From: Adiantum capillus-veneris
Taxonomy: Eukaryota > Streptophyta > Polypodiopsida > Polypodiales > Pteridaceae
Assembly: GCA_014529385.2 (NCBI GenBank)
Contig: CM043951.1
Location: 109,468,469-109,532,468, forward strand
DNA: 64,000 nucleotides
Direction: 5' to 3'
A model generated the notes under the pieces. That model was not told where the DNA came from and did not search any database. It worked only from the letters and a program-made list of their open reading frames with translations. Of the stretch, positions 17,465-30,207 are shown piece after piece (within the stretch, counting starts at the first letter, position 1; each line of letters starts with the position of its first letter). The position numbers were made by a program, and so were the translations under genes.

Positions 17465-20400
17465 AATCGCCCTTGGAAGTGATGCGGTGAACACGAGAGC
17501 TCGCACATAGAGTATAGGGAAGTGACATGCCATGAGGACATGATCATACCACAAAGGTGAGAAATCCCAAAGCTTTGTGGAAAGCTTCAAACTTCTCACA
17601 AGACAATGCCTTTGTGAAAATATTTGCAAGGTTGTCCTGTGTTGGTACATAAGCCAAGTTGATCTCTCCTGTTGAGAGTCGTGGTAATGCACCTCAATGT
17701 GCTTTGTGCGAGCATGAAAAACTGGGTCCCTTGCAACTACCAATGCACTCTGACTGTCAGTGTAGATAGTGTTGGAAGTGTCCTATCCATCACCCAAATC
17801 ATCCATAAGGCGTCTGACCCATACACACCCAACCATAGTTGTAAAGATTTTCCTGTACGTAGCCTCACAAGTGGAAAAGTCCACAGTAGGTTTCTTCTTG
17901 CTCAACCATGATATGCATGAGCTACCAAGCATGAAACAAAAACCACTTGTGGACACTCGTGTGTCAAAACAACCAACCCAATCTCAGTCTAAAAAAGCAT
18001 GTAAGTCAGGCGGCAATGATCCCCCCTTGGGATAAAACAAGCCAAGATGTATAGTGCCAGTCAAGTAGTAAAAAATCCTCTTGACAGCCTACCAGTGCTT
18101 AGACCTTGGTCTATACATGAATCTGCTCACCTTTGAGACTGCAAACTGAATATTCTGCCTTGTTTTGCATACATAAATGAGGTAGCCAACAACAGTTTGG
18201 TAAAGAGTGACATTGGCAGGATCACCAGCATCATGAAGACTCAATTTCGAACATGTTTCCATGGGAGTGGCCATAGGTTTGCAATCCTCAAGTCCAAACT
18301 TACATAGCAATGTCTCTATTATGTAACTTTTTTGCCACAAGGAAATACTACCATCACAATGCTTAAATTGTGTACCCAAATAATGATGCAGTAGCCCCAA
18401 ACCTTCATCTTGAAAGTAGCATTCACATCAGCCTTAAATTCAGCATTATGTCTTCATTGGGTCTAGTGATCAGCAAATCATCCACATAGAGAATGAAAAT
18501 GAGAAGTACATCGCTCTCACGCTTTACATACAATGTGATTTTTGTTGGGATTGTTACGAAATCCTCGTTTGACCAAATGATTGTCAGCCTTCTTATACCA
18601 AGCACGAGGAAATTTCTTGAACCCATACAAAGCTTTCTTACATTTGCACACTTTATCCTCTTGTCCTTTCTTGATATAACCGCGAGGCTGCATTACACAA
18701 ACTTCCTCAAATATGTCACCATTCAAGAAAGTTGTAACAATGTCTGACTAATGGACATCCCAACCAAAATGAGCTGCCAATGCACATAGAAAACAAATAG
18801 TAGTCATACAACAAGTGGGAGCAAAAGTCTCTTCATAATCTATGCCTTTCTGTTGTGCATAAACGTTTGCAACAAGTAAAGCCTTATCGCAATCAATCTC
18901 ACCATCCAACTTGCATTTTAACTTGTAAACCCACTTCATACTAATGGCCTTTTTGCTAGGAGGCAAATCACATAACGTCCACGTGTCATTCTCTATAAGT
19001 GCATCATATTCTAATTGCATGGAAGCCATCATTTTTTTTAAATTTTGTGCTTCATCAAAAGACAAAGGTTCCTCAACGTCATGTAAGCTAGACACAGCCA
19101 AAGCATAACAATCTGATGCATAAGGTGCATGGCAAGAACCTAAAAAAGTACAATTAGACAAAGTGCATCCAATTTACTGTCACGCAAAGTATGCACGAAC
19201 CATTTTGGCATACCTCTGGCCTGCTCATTCTCAGCCCTTTCCTCATCAAGTACATCATGTACATCTACATCAATAATAGACTGTAACATTTTTAGAAACC
19301 CCCATAGGCTGTACATTTGCCTCATTGGAATTTACATTCAAACTTCCACCACTAAAAAGATGCAACAACGTGTCATAATGTCTTGTGAGTTTATTACTAT
19401 CTCTAGTACAAGACACCAAGGGCTGAGTAGAATCTTCCACAAACACAACATCCCGTGAGACCAAGATACACTTTGTTTGCAAATGATACAACCTGTAACC
19501 TTTCCTTTCAATACTATAACCGACAAAATACATTTGACAACCTTATCATCCAATTTTTTGTGTTGTGTTTGTGGCACCAAAGCATATGCCAAACACCCAA
19601 AAACACGTATGTGCTCAATAGAAGTCTTTCTATCAGGACATGCTTCATGTGGATTTATAGACTACAAAGATTTTGTAGGACACATGTTTAGTACATAAGT
19701 GGCACACATGATGGCCTCAAGACAAAATGAATGCGGCAAGGCTTGAGGCTTTTGACCATACATCAAGCCATTTTTGTAAATGACCTATTTTTCCTTTCAG
19801 TCACACCATTTTGTTGAGGCGTATAAGGCATTGTACATTGGTGTTTATCCTACGACTATACAAATATGCATTAAATTCATGAGACATATACCCCCCCTAG
19901 ATCGGAATGGAGGGTGCCCATAATACATTTCAAGACATTTTCAGCCATAACCAAAAATTGTTTGAAGCACATAAATACTTGGGAGTTCGCTTTAAGCGGA
20001 TATACCCATGCATACTTGGAGTAATCATCAATGAAAGTCACAAAGTAAAGGTAATTTCCCAAGGATGGAGTTTACATGGGCCCACAAACATCACTATGCA
20101 CAAGCTGCAATCTGCATGTGGCCCTAACTAAACCATCCTTTGGAAACTTCAAATGTTGCATCTTACCCAAAATAGAGCCTTCATAAACATGTTTGATAGG
20201 TGCTCCAAGAGGCGGCAAAGAAGCAACCATATTAGATTTTTGCAAACGCAACAAACAAGCAAAATTCAGATGCCCAAAACGTGCATGCCAAGTTTTGGCA
20301 TTTGAAATAGCCTTAGAATCCACAACTGCATTTGAAAAATTATGCCCACACTTGTCATATGAAGTAAACTTATACAGCACACGACATAAAATGCTAGATG

Positions 20401-21903
20401 CAAAAATTTCATCACCAAAACTAAGATCACGTACTGTACATCAGTCATCCACAAATTTGACTGCAAGACCAAGTCTAGCAAGTGCAGATATAGACAAAAC
20501 ATTCTTCTTGATCCCAAGTACATACAATGCATCAACAAGTGTGAAAGAAGTGCCATTTTCAATAGTAAGCACAATCTTTCCAACTCCCTTGACCGGATAA
20601 GAGGCATTGTTGGCACAAGTGACTGAATTCCCTCATCCTCGAGAGGGGTTACAAGTTAAGCTGAGAATAATGTGCTTTGTAGAACCACTATCAAAGTACC
20701 ACACTTGAGAATTTGTAGCATTTGACAAACATGCATCATGGACAGAAGGATCGTAAGTGCACTCTGCACTAAAATCCCATTCTGCATCAACATCAACATC
20801 ACAGTCTCCTGTCACAGAAGACTCAACAATAGCTGCATTTGTAGTGGAACCAACATTTGCAGTGGAACTAGCCTCTTTCGTCTTGCAAAGTGCTTTTAGT
20901 GCACTCTACACTAAAAGCCCATTTTGCATCAACATCAACATCACAGTATCCTTTCACAGAAGACTCAACAATAGCTGCATTTGTAGTGGAACCAACATTT
21001 GCAGTGGAACTAGCCTCTTTCGTCTTAGCCTCTTTGGCCTTAAACTTAGGACACTCATTGATCAAGTGATCATTAGCTTTACAATAATGGCAACACATCT
21101 TCTTTTTGCCCTTATCACCAGAATTCCCAGAAGAATTGCTACTAGCAGAAGCGTTAGGAACAGGTGATTTACCACTCACAGAAGAACCATGAGAAGTGGC
21201 TACATTGTTGTGACCACCTTTTCTTTGAGAAGCAATAAAGGCATGTTCAACCGCACGCTGTCTAGTCCTGTTTTTTTTGGAAAGTGACTCTTGCAACATC
21301 AATGTGCATAATGCATTAAACTTGACAACTTTTGGATTTTCTTGGGTCATAAATCTCCAAGTACTAGCAAAAGTTTGGTAAGAACCAGGCAAGGCATCAA
21401 GAACAGTCTACACAAGGGAGCTATCAAAAATGACTTCACCTACAAAAATAAGTTTCTCATTGATATCCTTGACACCATCAAGGAAAGTGTCCATGTCATC
21501 TTCCTCATGCATGATCTTCGACTCCAGCTCTTTATGCAGCAATGCCATTTTTGCCTCATTGCAACTTGCATAAAGACTAGCCAGAATATCCTAAGCCTAT
21601 ATTGCATATTTTGTTGAACGAATGTGGGGAGTAATAGTGTGCTTCATAGACAACGCAATCAATGCATGATCATGTGCATCTTTTACATCCCACATCAGCA
21701 ATCCTTGCAACAAGACCTGCAACATCCTCAACATCTTGTGTATCCTCAAAACCAAGACGTACATCAATGCCCTGCACAATGTTCCAAACGCTCTTTGACA
21801 CAAGGACATGTTGCATCATGTAAGCCCACATAGGGTTATTGTCCCCATCCAACCTATCCTCAATAGCAAACATCTTGAACACATTTGTGTTGTTGTCAGC
21901 CAT
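17465..21903 (-). pseudogene. E3 copia gag-pol remnant
   Basis: Reading 3' to 5' on the plus axis. Gag starts at ATG 21903 (MADNNTNVFKMFAIEDRLDG) and shifts frame near 21690. A zinc knuckle CHYCKANDHLINEC lies at about 21054-21095, the protease motif WYFDSGSTKH near 20670-20700, and GAG-pre-integrase plus integrase at 19780-20380. In the integrase HHCC finger both cysteines are lost (Y and S in YEGSILGK); the first two catalytic aspartates remain (VHSDVCGP, LHSDLGG) and the QNGVTERKN region lies near 19800. RT spans 18420-19161 with YVDDLLIT near 18490, and RNase H about 17670-18110. Stops and frameshifts occur in every domain, so no functional protein can be made. Confidence 0.92.
20756..21024 (-). 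repeat. 142 bp-period tandem duplication inside E3
   Basis: The segment starting AGTGCACTCTGCACT at 20756 recurs at 20898, period 142, with about 127 bases closely matching and a 15 base junction. It lies between the Gag zinc knuckle and the protease and duplicates that linker. Confidence 0.88.
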
Positions 21904-22218
21904 GGCGAGTGCTGCACATGATCTGAAAATTTCCCAAAAAGAGGAGAAAGAGAGTGAGAACAACACCTGATATATAGCACAAACCTTAGAAGGTTGTACG
22001 AAAACTGTTTATGCAAAAAATGGCACTAACAAAAATTTTGCTCAAAATGATGAAATAGCATGCGCAAGCACTGCATGTAGTGGAAACAAAGGCTGAAATG
22101 AGCCTGAATTAGAAATCTGAGCAGATCTGTAAACGCTCGCTAAAGCTCACAAAAATTGGAGAAAGTGAGCAGGTGTATGTTGGAGCAGCTGGCGACTAAT
22201 CCCGGGAGGAGGAAATCT

Positions 22219-22230
22219 GCTCTGATACCA
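22219..22230 (-). promoter_or_regulatory. E3 primer binding site (tRNA-iMet)
   Basis: On the minus strand TGGTATCAGAGC, two bases from the LTR edge at 22233. Confidence 0.9.
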
Positions 22231-22232
22231 AT

Positions 22233-22430
22233 TGTTGGAATTAGGGTTACAAGAAAACACATACAGCTTGGAGAAGACGAAGGAAGCTCAAGGCACACAA
22301 TAGAGAATGTATTACTTAGTGTGCAATGGAAAGATCAGATACCCCTAGAGTGATGGGTGTATATACAATGCACGGGGGAAAAGCCCTCCTAGTGAGGAAA
22401 ACACATCACTACCACATGTATATGGTAACA
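22233..22430 (-). repeat. E3 5' LTR (shortened)
   Basis: 198 bp; about 31 bases shorter than the 3' LTR because the block corresponding to 17410-17437 is deleted. Confidence 0.9.
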
Positions 22431-22435
22431 AATAA

Positions 22436-23877
22436 TCACTACTACCTAGCATTGTCCCGGACACATTTTCAGTCACACGTTAACATGCTTACACCCTTCT
22501 AAATGTGGATCCAAATAGACGAAATCAGCTAGAAAAAGGGTAATGTTTGAAGGGTTTGTATGTTAACATGTGATTTTTTTATAAAATCGATGGAAAATCC
22601 CCTTAAAAGTAAAAAGAATGGGAAAAATGTAATAATTAACCCTTGGGTGTTGTAAATAGTGTAAATATCAACAAAAGGCCAAAAATATTACAAATTTTAA
22701 TGTTTTTTTGCCAAAAAGATCAAAATGGAGCAATCCACAAAAATATGACCGAGTGTAGTATTTATATAGATTTTGATAGTTTTTTGATTGGATTTTTAAT
22801 TTTTAATCTAATTTCATAGTTTTCTTTTAATTTTTGAATAAAAAGTTCAAAGATAATGAATAAATATCAAACACGCTCAGATGGAAAACAAAACGTACCT
22901 TGATGATTAGAAAGAAGAGATGGACAAGCATGTCAATTTTGTTCAATTCTGACGACGGTGACAGGAGATCTTTTGAAAGGAAAGTATACCTTGCGATCTA
23001 TTAAGACTAACCGGGGGCTTGTGAGTAGGGAAGCTTAGGTATGTATAGTTCTAGTAGGCCAAAAAGAGTCTTATTTCTACTTATCATCATTAAAGAGAGC
23101 TCTCAGAGGCTTCTTTGTGCACACCGTTTGTAGCTTCTAGCGGGTTCCATAGTGCACAATCTCACATGAGACATGAGGGGTAAGTTCCTAATCTACTAAT
23201 GAACTTGTTTGAACATGTGTACGGGGTCGGGATAGCTCAAAAAACCCTAGGTTAGCACAATATTCCTGAGACAAAACGATTGGAAAAATGAATGTAATGA
23301 CTAGCTCGATACACCAAACTTGACCAAACTTGAAGGGGGTTGTAGAATAGGCATAAAGAGCATATCCACAATCTTAGTTGGTCATTTCATTGGGGTCCAA
23401 GGGGGTCTATAGGTAATAAGCTCAAATTTTGTCCCATGTCAAAATCGAGTTCTGACTTCACACGAGGCTTCCTCATAGATGCTATAAACAATGGACATAG
23501 GTGGGAAAAAAAATGCCATCTGAGGCCTATGGTGCTAGAAAATGGCTCAAAGCTATACAAAGCATCATTTTTTTACCAAAGGCAGAAAATTAACTCCAAA
23601 TTGACCCAAAGTCAACATAGGGGTTCTACTCAACATATGGGACAAGGCCAAAGTCTTCAAGGTGGCAAAAAATAATCTTGACCAGAGTTAGGGGAAACAT
23701 CATGAATGTCAGAGGGCAAAAAATAAGTTAGGGGCAACTCACATTGCATGTCTTCCTTCTAGATTTGCTATGTCTCTTCAGGACCATAGATTAGAGCTCC
23801 ACTTCTGCTAGACTATTTAAGCTGGGCACTGACGAGGTTCCCGCTTCAGCTTCTATAGGTGTGATTTTAGGCATCTA
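22436..23877. other. Non-coding stretch between the two copia elements
   Basis: AT-rich in its first third. No frame with recognisable domains and no clear repeat. The last five bases, ATCTA, are the left target-site duplication of E4. Confidence 0.6.
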
Positions 23878-24106
23878 TGTTACCATATACATGTGGTAGT
23901 GAAGTGTCTAAACACACTTAGGACCGCCAGGGCATTTTTCCCCTCTTTAGGAGGTTTTTTCCCCCATGCATTGTATATACGCCCATTCATTCTAGGGCTA
24001 TCTATCTTTCCATTGCACGCTAAGTAAAACACTCTATGTTGTGTGCCTTGAGCTTCCTTCATTTTCTCCAAGCTGTGTGTGTTTTCCTGCAACCCTAATT
24101 CCAATT
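23878..24106 (+). repeat. E4 5' LTR
   Basis: 229 bp starting TGTTACC. It ends CCAATT where the family has CCAACA. It carries a TATA-like TATATA at 23974-23979. Confidence 0.9.
23974..23979 (+). promoter_or_regulatory. Probable copia LTR TATA box
   Basis: TATATA within GCATTGTATATACGCCC, present in three of the four copia LTRs here and as GTGTATATACAATG in E3. Its position in the middle of the LTR suits a U3 promoter. Confidence 0.5.
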
Positions 24107-24108
24107 AT

Positions 24109-24120
24109 TGGTATCAAAGC
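24109..24120 (+). promoter_or_regulatory. E4 primer binding site, one mismatch
   Basis: TGGTATCAAAGC, differing at one base from the tRNA-iMet complement seen in E1, E2 and E3. Confidence 0.85.
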
Positions 24121-24319
24121 AGGTTGCATCCTCCCGAGCTTAGTCGCTAGTAGCTCCAGTACACGCCTGCTCGCTTTCTCTGATTTCAGTGAGCTTTGGC
24201 GAGCGTTCGCAGGTCGAATTTTTTTGGGAAAGCTCGTAAAGCTTAGTCTGCTCGGATTTTTTATTCCGGCTATGCTTGACTTGTTGCAAAAGGCTTTGCA
24301 CAGAAAAAAATCATACATT

Positions 24320-25687
24320 ATGAAGAAACTTTTGCTCCCACTTGTCGTATGACTACTGTTCATTTTCTATGTGCATTGGCAGCTCATTTTGGTTGGGATG
24401 TACATCAATCAGGCATTGTTACTGCTTTCTTGAATGGTGATATTTTTTAGGAAGTCTATGTAACGCAGCCTCACCGTTTTGTCAAGAAAGGACAAGAGGA
24501 TGTCAAAGTGTGCAGATGTAAGAAGGCTTTGTATGGGTTGAAGAAATCTCCTTGTGCTAGGTATGAGAAAGCTGGCACTCATTTGGTCCAACGAGGCTTT
24601 CGTAACAGTCCAACAGAAAGCACATTGTATGTCAAGCATGAGGCATGTACTTCTCATTGTTGTCCTTTATGTGGATGATTTGCTGATCACTGGTCCCAAT
24701 GAGGCACATATTGCTGAATTTAAGGCTGATTTGAATGCTACTTTCAAGATGAAAGATTTGGGGTTGTTGCATCATTACTTGGGTATATAGTTTAAGCATG
24801 CGATGGTGGTATTTCCTAGTGTCAAAAAAGTTACATAGAGACATTGCTATGTAAGTTTGGACTTGAGGATTGTAAACCTATTGCCACTCCCATGGAAATA
24901 GGTTTGAAGTTGAGTCTACACGATGCTAGTGATATTGCTGATTCCACTCTTTATCAAATTGCTATTGATTGCCTCATTTATGTATGCAACAGAAGGCCAG
25001 ATATTCAGTTTGTAGTCTCATAGGTCAGCATATTTATGCATAGCCCAGGGTCTAAGCATTGGCAGGCTGTCAAGAGGATTTTTTGCTACTTGAGTGGCAT
25101 TTTATATCTAAGCTTGTTTTATCCCAAGGGGGGATCACTCCTGCCAGACTTACATGCTTATTCGGACTCAGATTGGGCTGGTTGTTTTGACATGCGAGTG
25201 TCCATAAGTGGTTTTTGTTTCATGCTTGGTAGTTCATGTATGTCATGGTTGAGAAAGAAGAAAACTAATGTGGCCACTTCTAGTTGTGAGGCTAAGTACA
25301 GGGCAGTCTTCATAGCTACGGTTGAGTGTGTATGGCTCAGACGCCTTATGGCTGATTTGGGTGCACTACCAACACTATCTACACTGACACTCAAAGTGCA
25401 TTGGCAATTGCAAGGAACCCAATTTTTCATGCTCGCACAAAGCACATTAAGGTGTATTATCACTATGTCAGGAGAGGCTCCCAACAGGAGAGATCATCTT
25501 GGCTTATGTGCCAACACAGGACAACCTTGCAGATCTTTTCACAAAGGCATTGTCTCCTGAGAAGTTTGAAGCTTTTTGCAAAGCTTTGGGCTTACTCCCC
25601 TTTGTGGATTGATCGTGTCCTTAGGGCATGGCACTTCCCTTTACTCATGTGCCAACTCTCGTTCACCGCATCACTCCAAGGGGGATT
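24320..25687 (+). pseudogene. E4 copia RT / RNase H remnant
   Basis: Starts abruptly at sequence encoding the YEETFAP region of RT, after a leader that has no gag. RT motif LYVDDLLITGPNE lies near 24670-24710. RNase H (HAYSDSDWAGCFD... and ATSSCEAKYR) lies in a 174-codon frame at 25036-25560. Frameshifts and in-frame stops separate the pieces. It cannot code for mobility on its own. Confidence 0.92.
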
Positions 25688-25916
25688 TGCTACCATATAC
25701 ATGTGGTAGTGATGTATGTGAACACACTTAGGACCGCCAGGGCATTTTTTCCCTCTTTAGGAGGTTTTTTCCCCCATGCATTGTATATACGCCCATTCAT
25801 TATAAGGCTATCTATCTTTCCATTGCACACTAAGTTAAACACTCTTTGTTGTGTGCCTTGATCTTCCTTCGTCTTCTCCAAGAGGTGTGTGTTTTACTAC
25901 AACCCTAATTCCAACA
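25688..25916 (+). repeat. E4 3' LTR
   Basis: 229 bp starting TGCTACC and ending CCAACA. A PPT-like run (CTCCAAGGGGGAT) stands directly before it. Confidence 0.92.
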
Positions 25917-25951
25917 ATCTATATAAACTCAATGCTTCTCTCTGTCAAGTA

Positions 25952-28900
25952 CTACACAAATTGGAATGCCTCTGAATCCCCCATGGGTAGCTCTAGTGCA
26001 TCTTCCTCTTTCGTGATTTGCTTTCCTTTTTTTGCTCGTGCCGCTTTTAATGAATTCTTCAAATTTTCTATCTCTGCTTGGTAAACTTGCTCTTTTTGCA
26101 TAAAATCGATTGCCAGCTCTCTTCGCTGCATTTGCTCAATATTTAACTCCATTTCCAAGTCCTCGTTCCTCTTTTCCGATGCTTGGTAAGCCAAATCTAA
26201 GTCATGTAGTGTCAAGAATATGGGATTTTCTTTTAACTTGGTGCAAAGTTCATTTTGATCCTTTACTCTGGCTTCTGCTTAAGCTACCTGCAAATTAGCG
26301 ACTCTCTACTGTGTTTGCAGCCATTGTGCATTCACGTTTGTATCCAAAGGGCCTCTTGTAACTTCCATTCTTGCTCCTTTGTAATAGCAGATAGATGGTC
26401 CATGACTGTGGCCATTGTCTGTACCTCTTCTATGTGTTTCTAATCCTATTATATAGGTACTTGATCAATGCTTGTGAATGGATGTACATATTGTTGTACT
26501 CATCAAGAACTATATCAATTATCTTGACTCTTGTAGCACAATGAAGGTATGAATGCTCCATTGGTAGGTACATACTTCCATTTTTTGTGTCTCCACCATA
26601 GAATGGATATGCTCTACATAATCTTCTGTCTCTTCCAGAGGAGCCATCTACTTAGTAGTGGAGATACTGGCCTCCCTTTGAACTTCTACATGCTCAAATA
26701 TGATGTCCTTTCTTTCTTAATGTTGACTGGAACCACCTCTTCTAGACTTTATAGCTTTGGTGCACCTCTGTTCTCCTACTATTGGCCTTATTATGGAAGT
26801 GTATCAGTAAGCAAATCACCTTCTAAAGGATCTTCTTGTATCGGTGACAAGGTTGGCTACCTTGTCTGCATTATAGTGGTAGATGCAGGTGTATCTTGAT
26901 TTGCATTTTTTGTAGATACTAATGTAGTCCCTTGTTCTTTTGAGGTGTCTAGAGTCATGGTTTTTTCCATTGTTGTTTGCTCTTCTTCTTGAGAGGCTGG
27001 TTTTGCCCTTGTTCTTTCTTCTGGACCATAGAGATATTTCAACCTAGACAGTGAGTCATCGGCATGTTGGATCATTGGGTTTTTAGTCCAAAGTTTTCAA
27101 GGGTTTTTAGTTCAAAGCTTTCAAGGGTCAAGTTGCCAGTATTCTTCACAATATCCTTGTAATCCTCTTTCTAGATCAAAAGCTTCCTTCTTCCTTTGTA
27201 GTCGAGCTCTCCGTTGAGAGGGTTCTTTGATTCACATTGGTGGTGACACTCTTGCTCATTTGTTGTTCCTCTCATGTATTTTTTGCTTACCTTTTGCATT
27301 TCTTTTTCTCTCTTTTGCTGTCTCTGAAGTGTTCTATATTTCTTCCTTCTTATCTTGGTCATCCCCATCAGATTCTTGATCTTCTTTTTCTTTATCTCCT
27401 TCTTCATATCTTTCTATCATCTTTTTCTTTGATCAAGCGGAACGGGATTTTTCCACTTTAGTTTCATCCTCCTCATTGTTTACTATCAACTACCGTTTTG
27501 ATCGAGTGCAGGTGGAAGGTTGTTGGTCATTCCCATCACATGATAGGCTATTTTGGTGAGTACTTTTATAGGCCCTATGTAGGACACACCATGACTCTTC
27601 TTTGTGCTCTTGAGAGTGTTGAGCACATATTGGGTGTGATCAATTGCCATAGGTTGCTTGGATTTTACCATTGTTGTGAAGGCAAAGGTTACAACTAGTG
27701 GGGTGTAGTATATCTAGGGGGCCTCTTTGCTATGAAATGGAAGTGTTGGTGATAAAATCTGATGGGGTCTTCAGCCTATTTGTGTATCATATCATCAATT
27801 CTAGTAGCAATTGAATTCCCAATGAAGATTCCCATGTGTTTCTTTTCCTTTGATCTCATTTTGACACTCCTTCAATCGGTAACGTCAAGGCCTCAGCCAC
27901 AATATCTTTAGTGATGGTGGCTTCTATGGCTTGCCTTGATGGATTAGTGATGCAAGTAGGCCCATTAATTCTCTTGAATGGAGCTTCATAGCTCATAATA
28001 CCTTTGTATGTCTACACCGCATGGCTCCATTTCATAAAATGACAACAACCCTAGTTGTCGATTGGCTTCCTGTATGCATGGATCCTTGGCCACATCATAT
28101 ATCTCCTTTGTAGGAGTTGAAGCTCTATTGCCTTGTTATCTGCATTCTTGAATCTACTGTGGAAGATGGCAACAACTTGGCTTCTGATAGGTAAGCCTTC
28201 TTTGCTACCTTGATTGATCTTTCTTCTAGCTGATAGGCCAAGAGATCTTGTAGCCTTTGCATTAAACTTGTAAGACTTTGAAGCAAAGGCTTTGTAGCCT
28301 TTCCCCTTGCAACTCTTTACCAAAATTAATTTTTTTTTGTTACACACATGTTAACTAGGCGTAGTACCCCAACTTTAGCCATTTTGAGCTTGAAATGGTT
28401 GTCTTCTACACTTTGTCCTCTGACATTCACTCAAGATGATCAATGAAGAGTGGCACCAATATTCTTTCCCATATTTCTTGTAGCACACATGTTGGAGGAA
28501 AGTGTATCCATCGTCAAAAAATGAATGAGGGTCTTTTCAAGACAATCTTTGGACAGATTGAGCTCCATGAAGACTTGTGGGTTCCATTTTGGGTTGAACT
28601 CTTGTTGTGGTCTGACTCCCAGGATGTTGTCGAGCTAACAATAGACCGATGAGGAGTTGGGAATGGAAAGGAAGATTTGGAAGCTCTACCCATACTAGGA
28701 AGAGGGATGTCTTGACATCTGAGAAGAAGCTTAGAGTCCACAAGACTAGGTAGACCGATGAATGGCGGAACGTTCACTTGCCCCAGCCCAAGCAGCTTGA
28801 TAACCATGCTTTTCTTTGAGGAGAAAACATAAAATTTATTGAGGAGGGCTTGTGTGCTACTAATTTTGACTCTTCTTGGAGTCCAATGTGTCTTTTGTCA

Positions 28901-29107
28901 TGCCTGAAGGTCTTCGAGTGGTAGGCTTGGCCCAAAGAGATAGCGTATGATTGCCCTTGAGGCAAAATCAAACTCATGTTGTTTTATGATAGACACAAGA
29001 AGAATCATTACAGGGGACGTATCTTTTGGAGAGGGAGAGTTCTTTGGTAGGTCAGTTGCCATGGATGTAGGCCAAGCCCTTTGTTGTCGCACAACAACCT
29101 CTCTCAT
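25952..29107 (-). pseudogene. Decayed protein-coding region, unknown family
   Basis: Successive minus-strand frames across ~3 kb have protein-like composition and join if shifts and stops are ignored. From the 5' side: 28898-29107 (IIRYLFGPSLPLEDLQA), 28774-28977, 28514-28807 (VPPFIGLPSLVDSKLLLRC), 28051-28347 (LQLLQRRYMMWPRIHAYRKP), a region near 27850 readable as FIGNSIATRIDDMI, Lys/Glu-rich 27171-27407, and a heptad-like coiled coil at 25952-26215 (87 residues). I do not recognise the protein. Consistent strand, and pieces that continue one another in shifted frames, suggest one ancestral gene or element rather than chance. No LTRs, PBS or RT motif are visible. Confidence 0.4.
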
Positions 29108-29742
29108 CCTCTCTACACCTTCCGTGACATTCTCTCAACATGCCTTCATGGCCTCCCCCCACCCTTCCCCCCTCCTCTACTTGTACTCATCATCTCCGCC
29201 ACTGCCTCCTCCCCTTTCGTGTGGATGAATCCACATATAAAAAGTAGAAATGATTAGTTTTCCAACCCACACGAAACGTGTAATGATCTAAATGCTATTT
29301 TGAAGAAAGACTTAGTGAAATAAACATGTCCATAAGAATGAGGACTCCACATCCAAAAATAAATAAAAATTCCTAAGAGATTTAATAATTAGTTGCACTA
29401 TAATTTATCATTGGATACCTTTTACCCATGAATAAGACACGCCCCTAAGACATGCGGGTGTGACACCCCTCTTAACAACAACCTTCTTAAAAAAAATTTG
29501 TTTCAATGGCTCTGTCGGAGCATGGATTTGGAGTATGTCTATCTCACTCAGTCGAGAGAGTATTGCCCAAAAAAAATTCCATTTCAATCTAAAACGAAGT
29601 GATATCCTTAATGCATATGAAAAAACCTCACTCGTATTGAAATAATTATTAAGCATAAGTAAAGCTTTGAAGTGCATAGGAAGGAGAAGTGACACACACA
29701 TTTTTGAAGTTAGCAAGGAAAACTTTTTTTTTTGTTGCATTG

Positions 29743-29887
29743 TTTTCATGCAAGTGATTCCAACACAAATTTCTATGGGCTTATCACTAAAGCCTAAAAG
29801 CTGCAAACATATTCCTTGCTTGATCCGTTGAAAAACATATAAAGAAATATGCAGGGCAAGGGCAAGAGCAATATATTCCAAGGTCAT
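29743..29887 (-). pseudogene. Copia RNase H fragment
   Basis: The minus strand encodes LEYIALALALH followed ~20 residues later by LLGFSDKPIEI and CMKT, matching the EAEYIAL...LGF...PI-I--DN...C spacing of copia RNase H. About 48 codons; the sequence on either side does not continue the domain. It is not of the E3/E4 type. Confidence 0.5.
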
Positions 29888-30154
29888 GATTGCTGCAAGA
29901 CTTTGGTTAAGAGCACGAGTTTCTCGGGTTTTGCTCGCTTTTACATTCTAGATCTTCATGTAGATTGTATATGTGGATGTAAATATGTTTGTGAAGAATA
30001 TTATATTGGACATTATGATGTAAAAGCAATGAAATATTTATGCGTTCCACGGTAACTTATGTAGGCAACAATGTCCTCATCTTAGGGTACAATACCATCC
30101 CACTGAGGGAGGGTAATCTCGAAGGTCTTTTGGGATTGTTCTTACGACATTAAA

Positions 30155-30156
<2 letters not shown>

Positions 30157-30207
<51 letters not shown>
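30157..30207. repeat. CT then CA microsatellite
   Basis: About 30 bases of CT directly followed by about 20 of CA. The same CT-CA compound structure recurs at 3675, 34274 and 34514. Confidence 0.95.

Larger units (their letters stand above)
17236..22430 (-). mobile_element. Ty1/copia element E3, degenerate but with both LTRs
   Basis: About 5.2 kb on the minus strand. The 5' LTR is at 22233-22430 and the 3' LTR at 17236-17464, both ending in the TGTTGGAATTAGGG / GGTAACA pattern; the terminal T at 17236 has become C. A tRNA-iMet PBS lies at 22219-22230. Flanks are AACAA (17231-17235) and AATAA (22431-22435), a target-site duplication with one change. Between the LTRs lie gag, protease, integrase, RT and RNase H in copia order, with many stops and frameshifts. 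E4 belongs to the same family. Confidence 0.93.
23878..25916 (+). mobile_element. Ty1/copia element E4, internally deleted
   Basis: Two 229 bp LTRs (23878-24106 and 25688-25916) flanked by a perfect 5 bp target-site duplication ATCTA (23873-23877 and 25917-25921). The interior is only about 1.58 kb: a leader with PBS runs directly into the middle of RT, so gag, protease, integrase and the front of RT are missing. LTRs differ at roughly 22 of 229 positions by eye (about 10%), so the insertion is old. It belongs to the same family as E3. Confidence 0.94.

Noticed and set aside
29408-29887. 159-codon frame as a complete gene
   Set aside because: Only its first ~48 codons resemble copia RNase H; the rest has no match and no coding character, so only the fragment was annotated.
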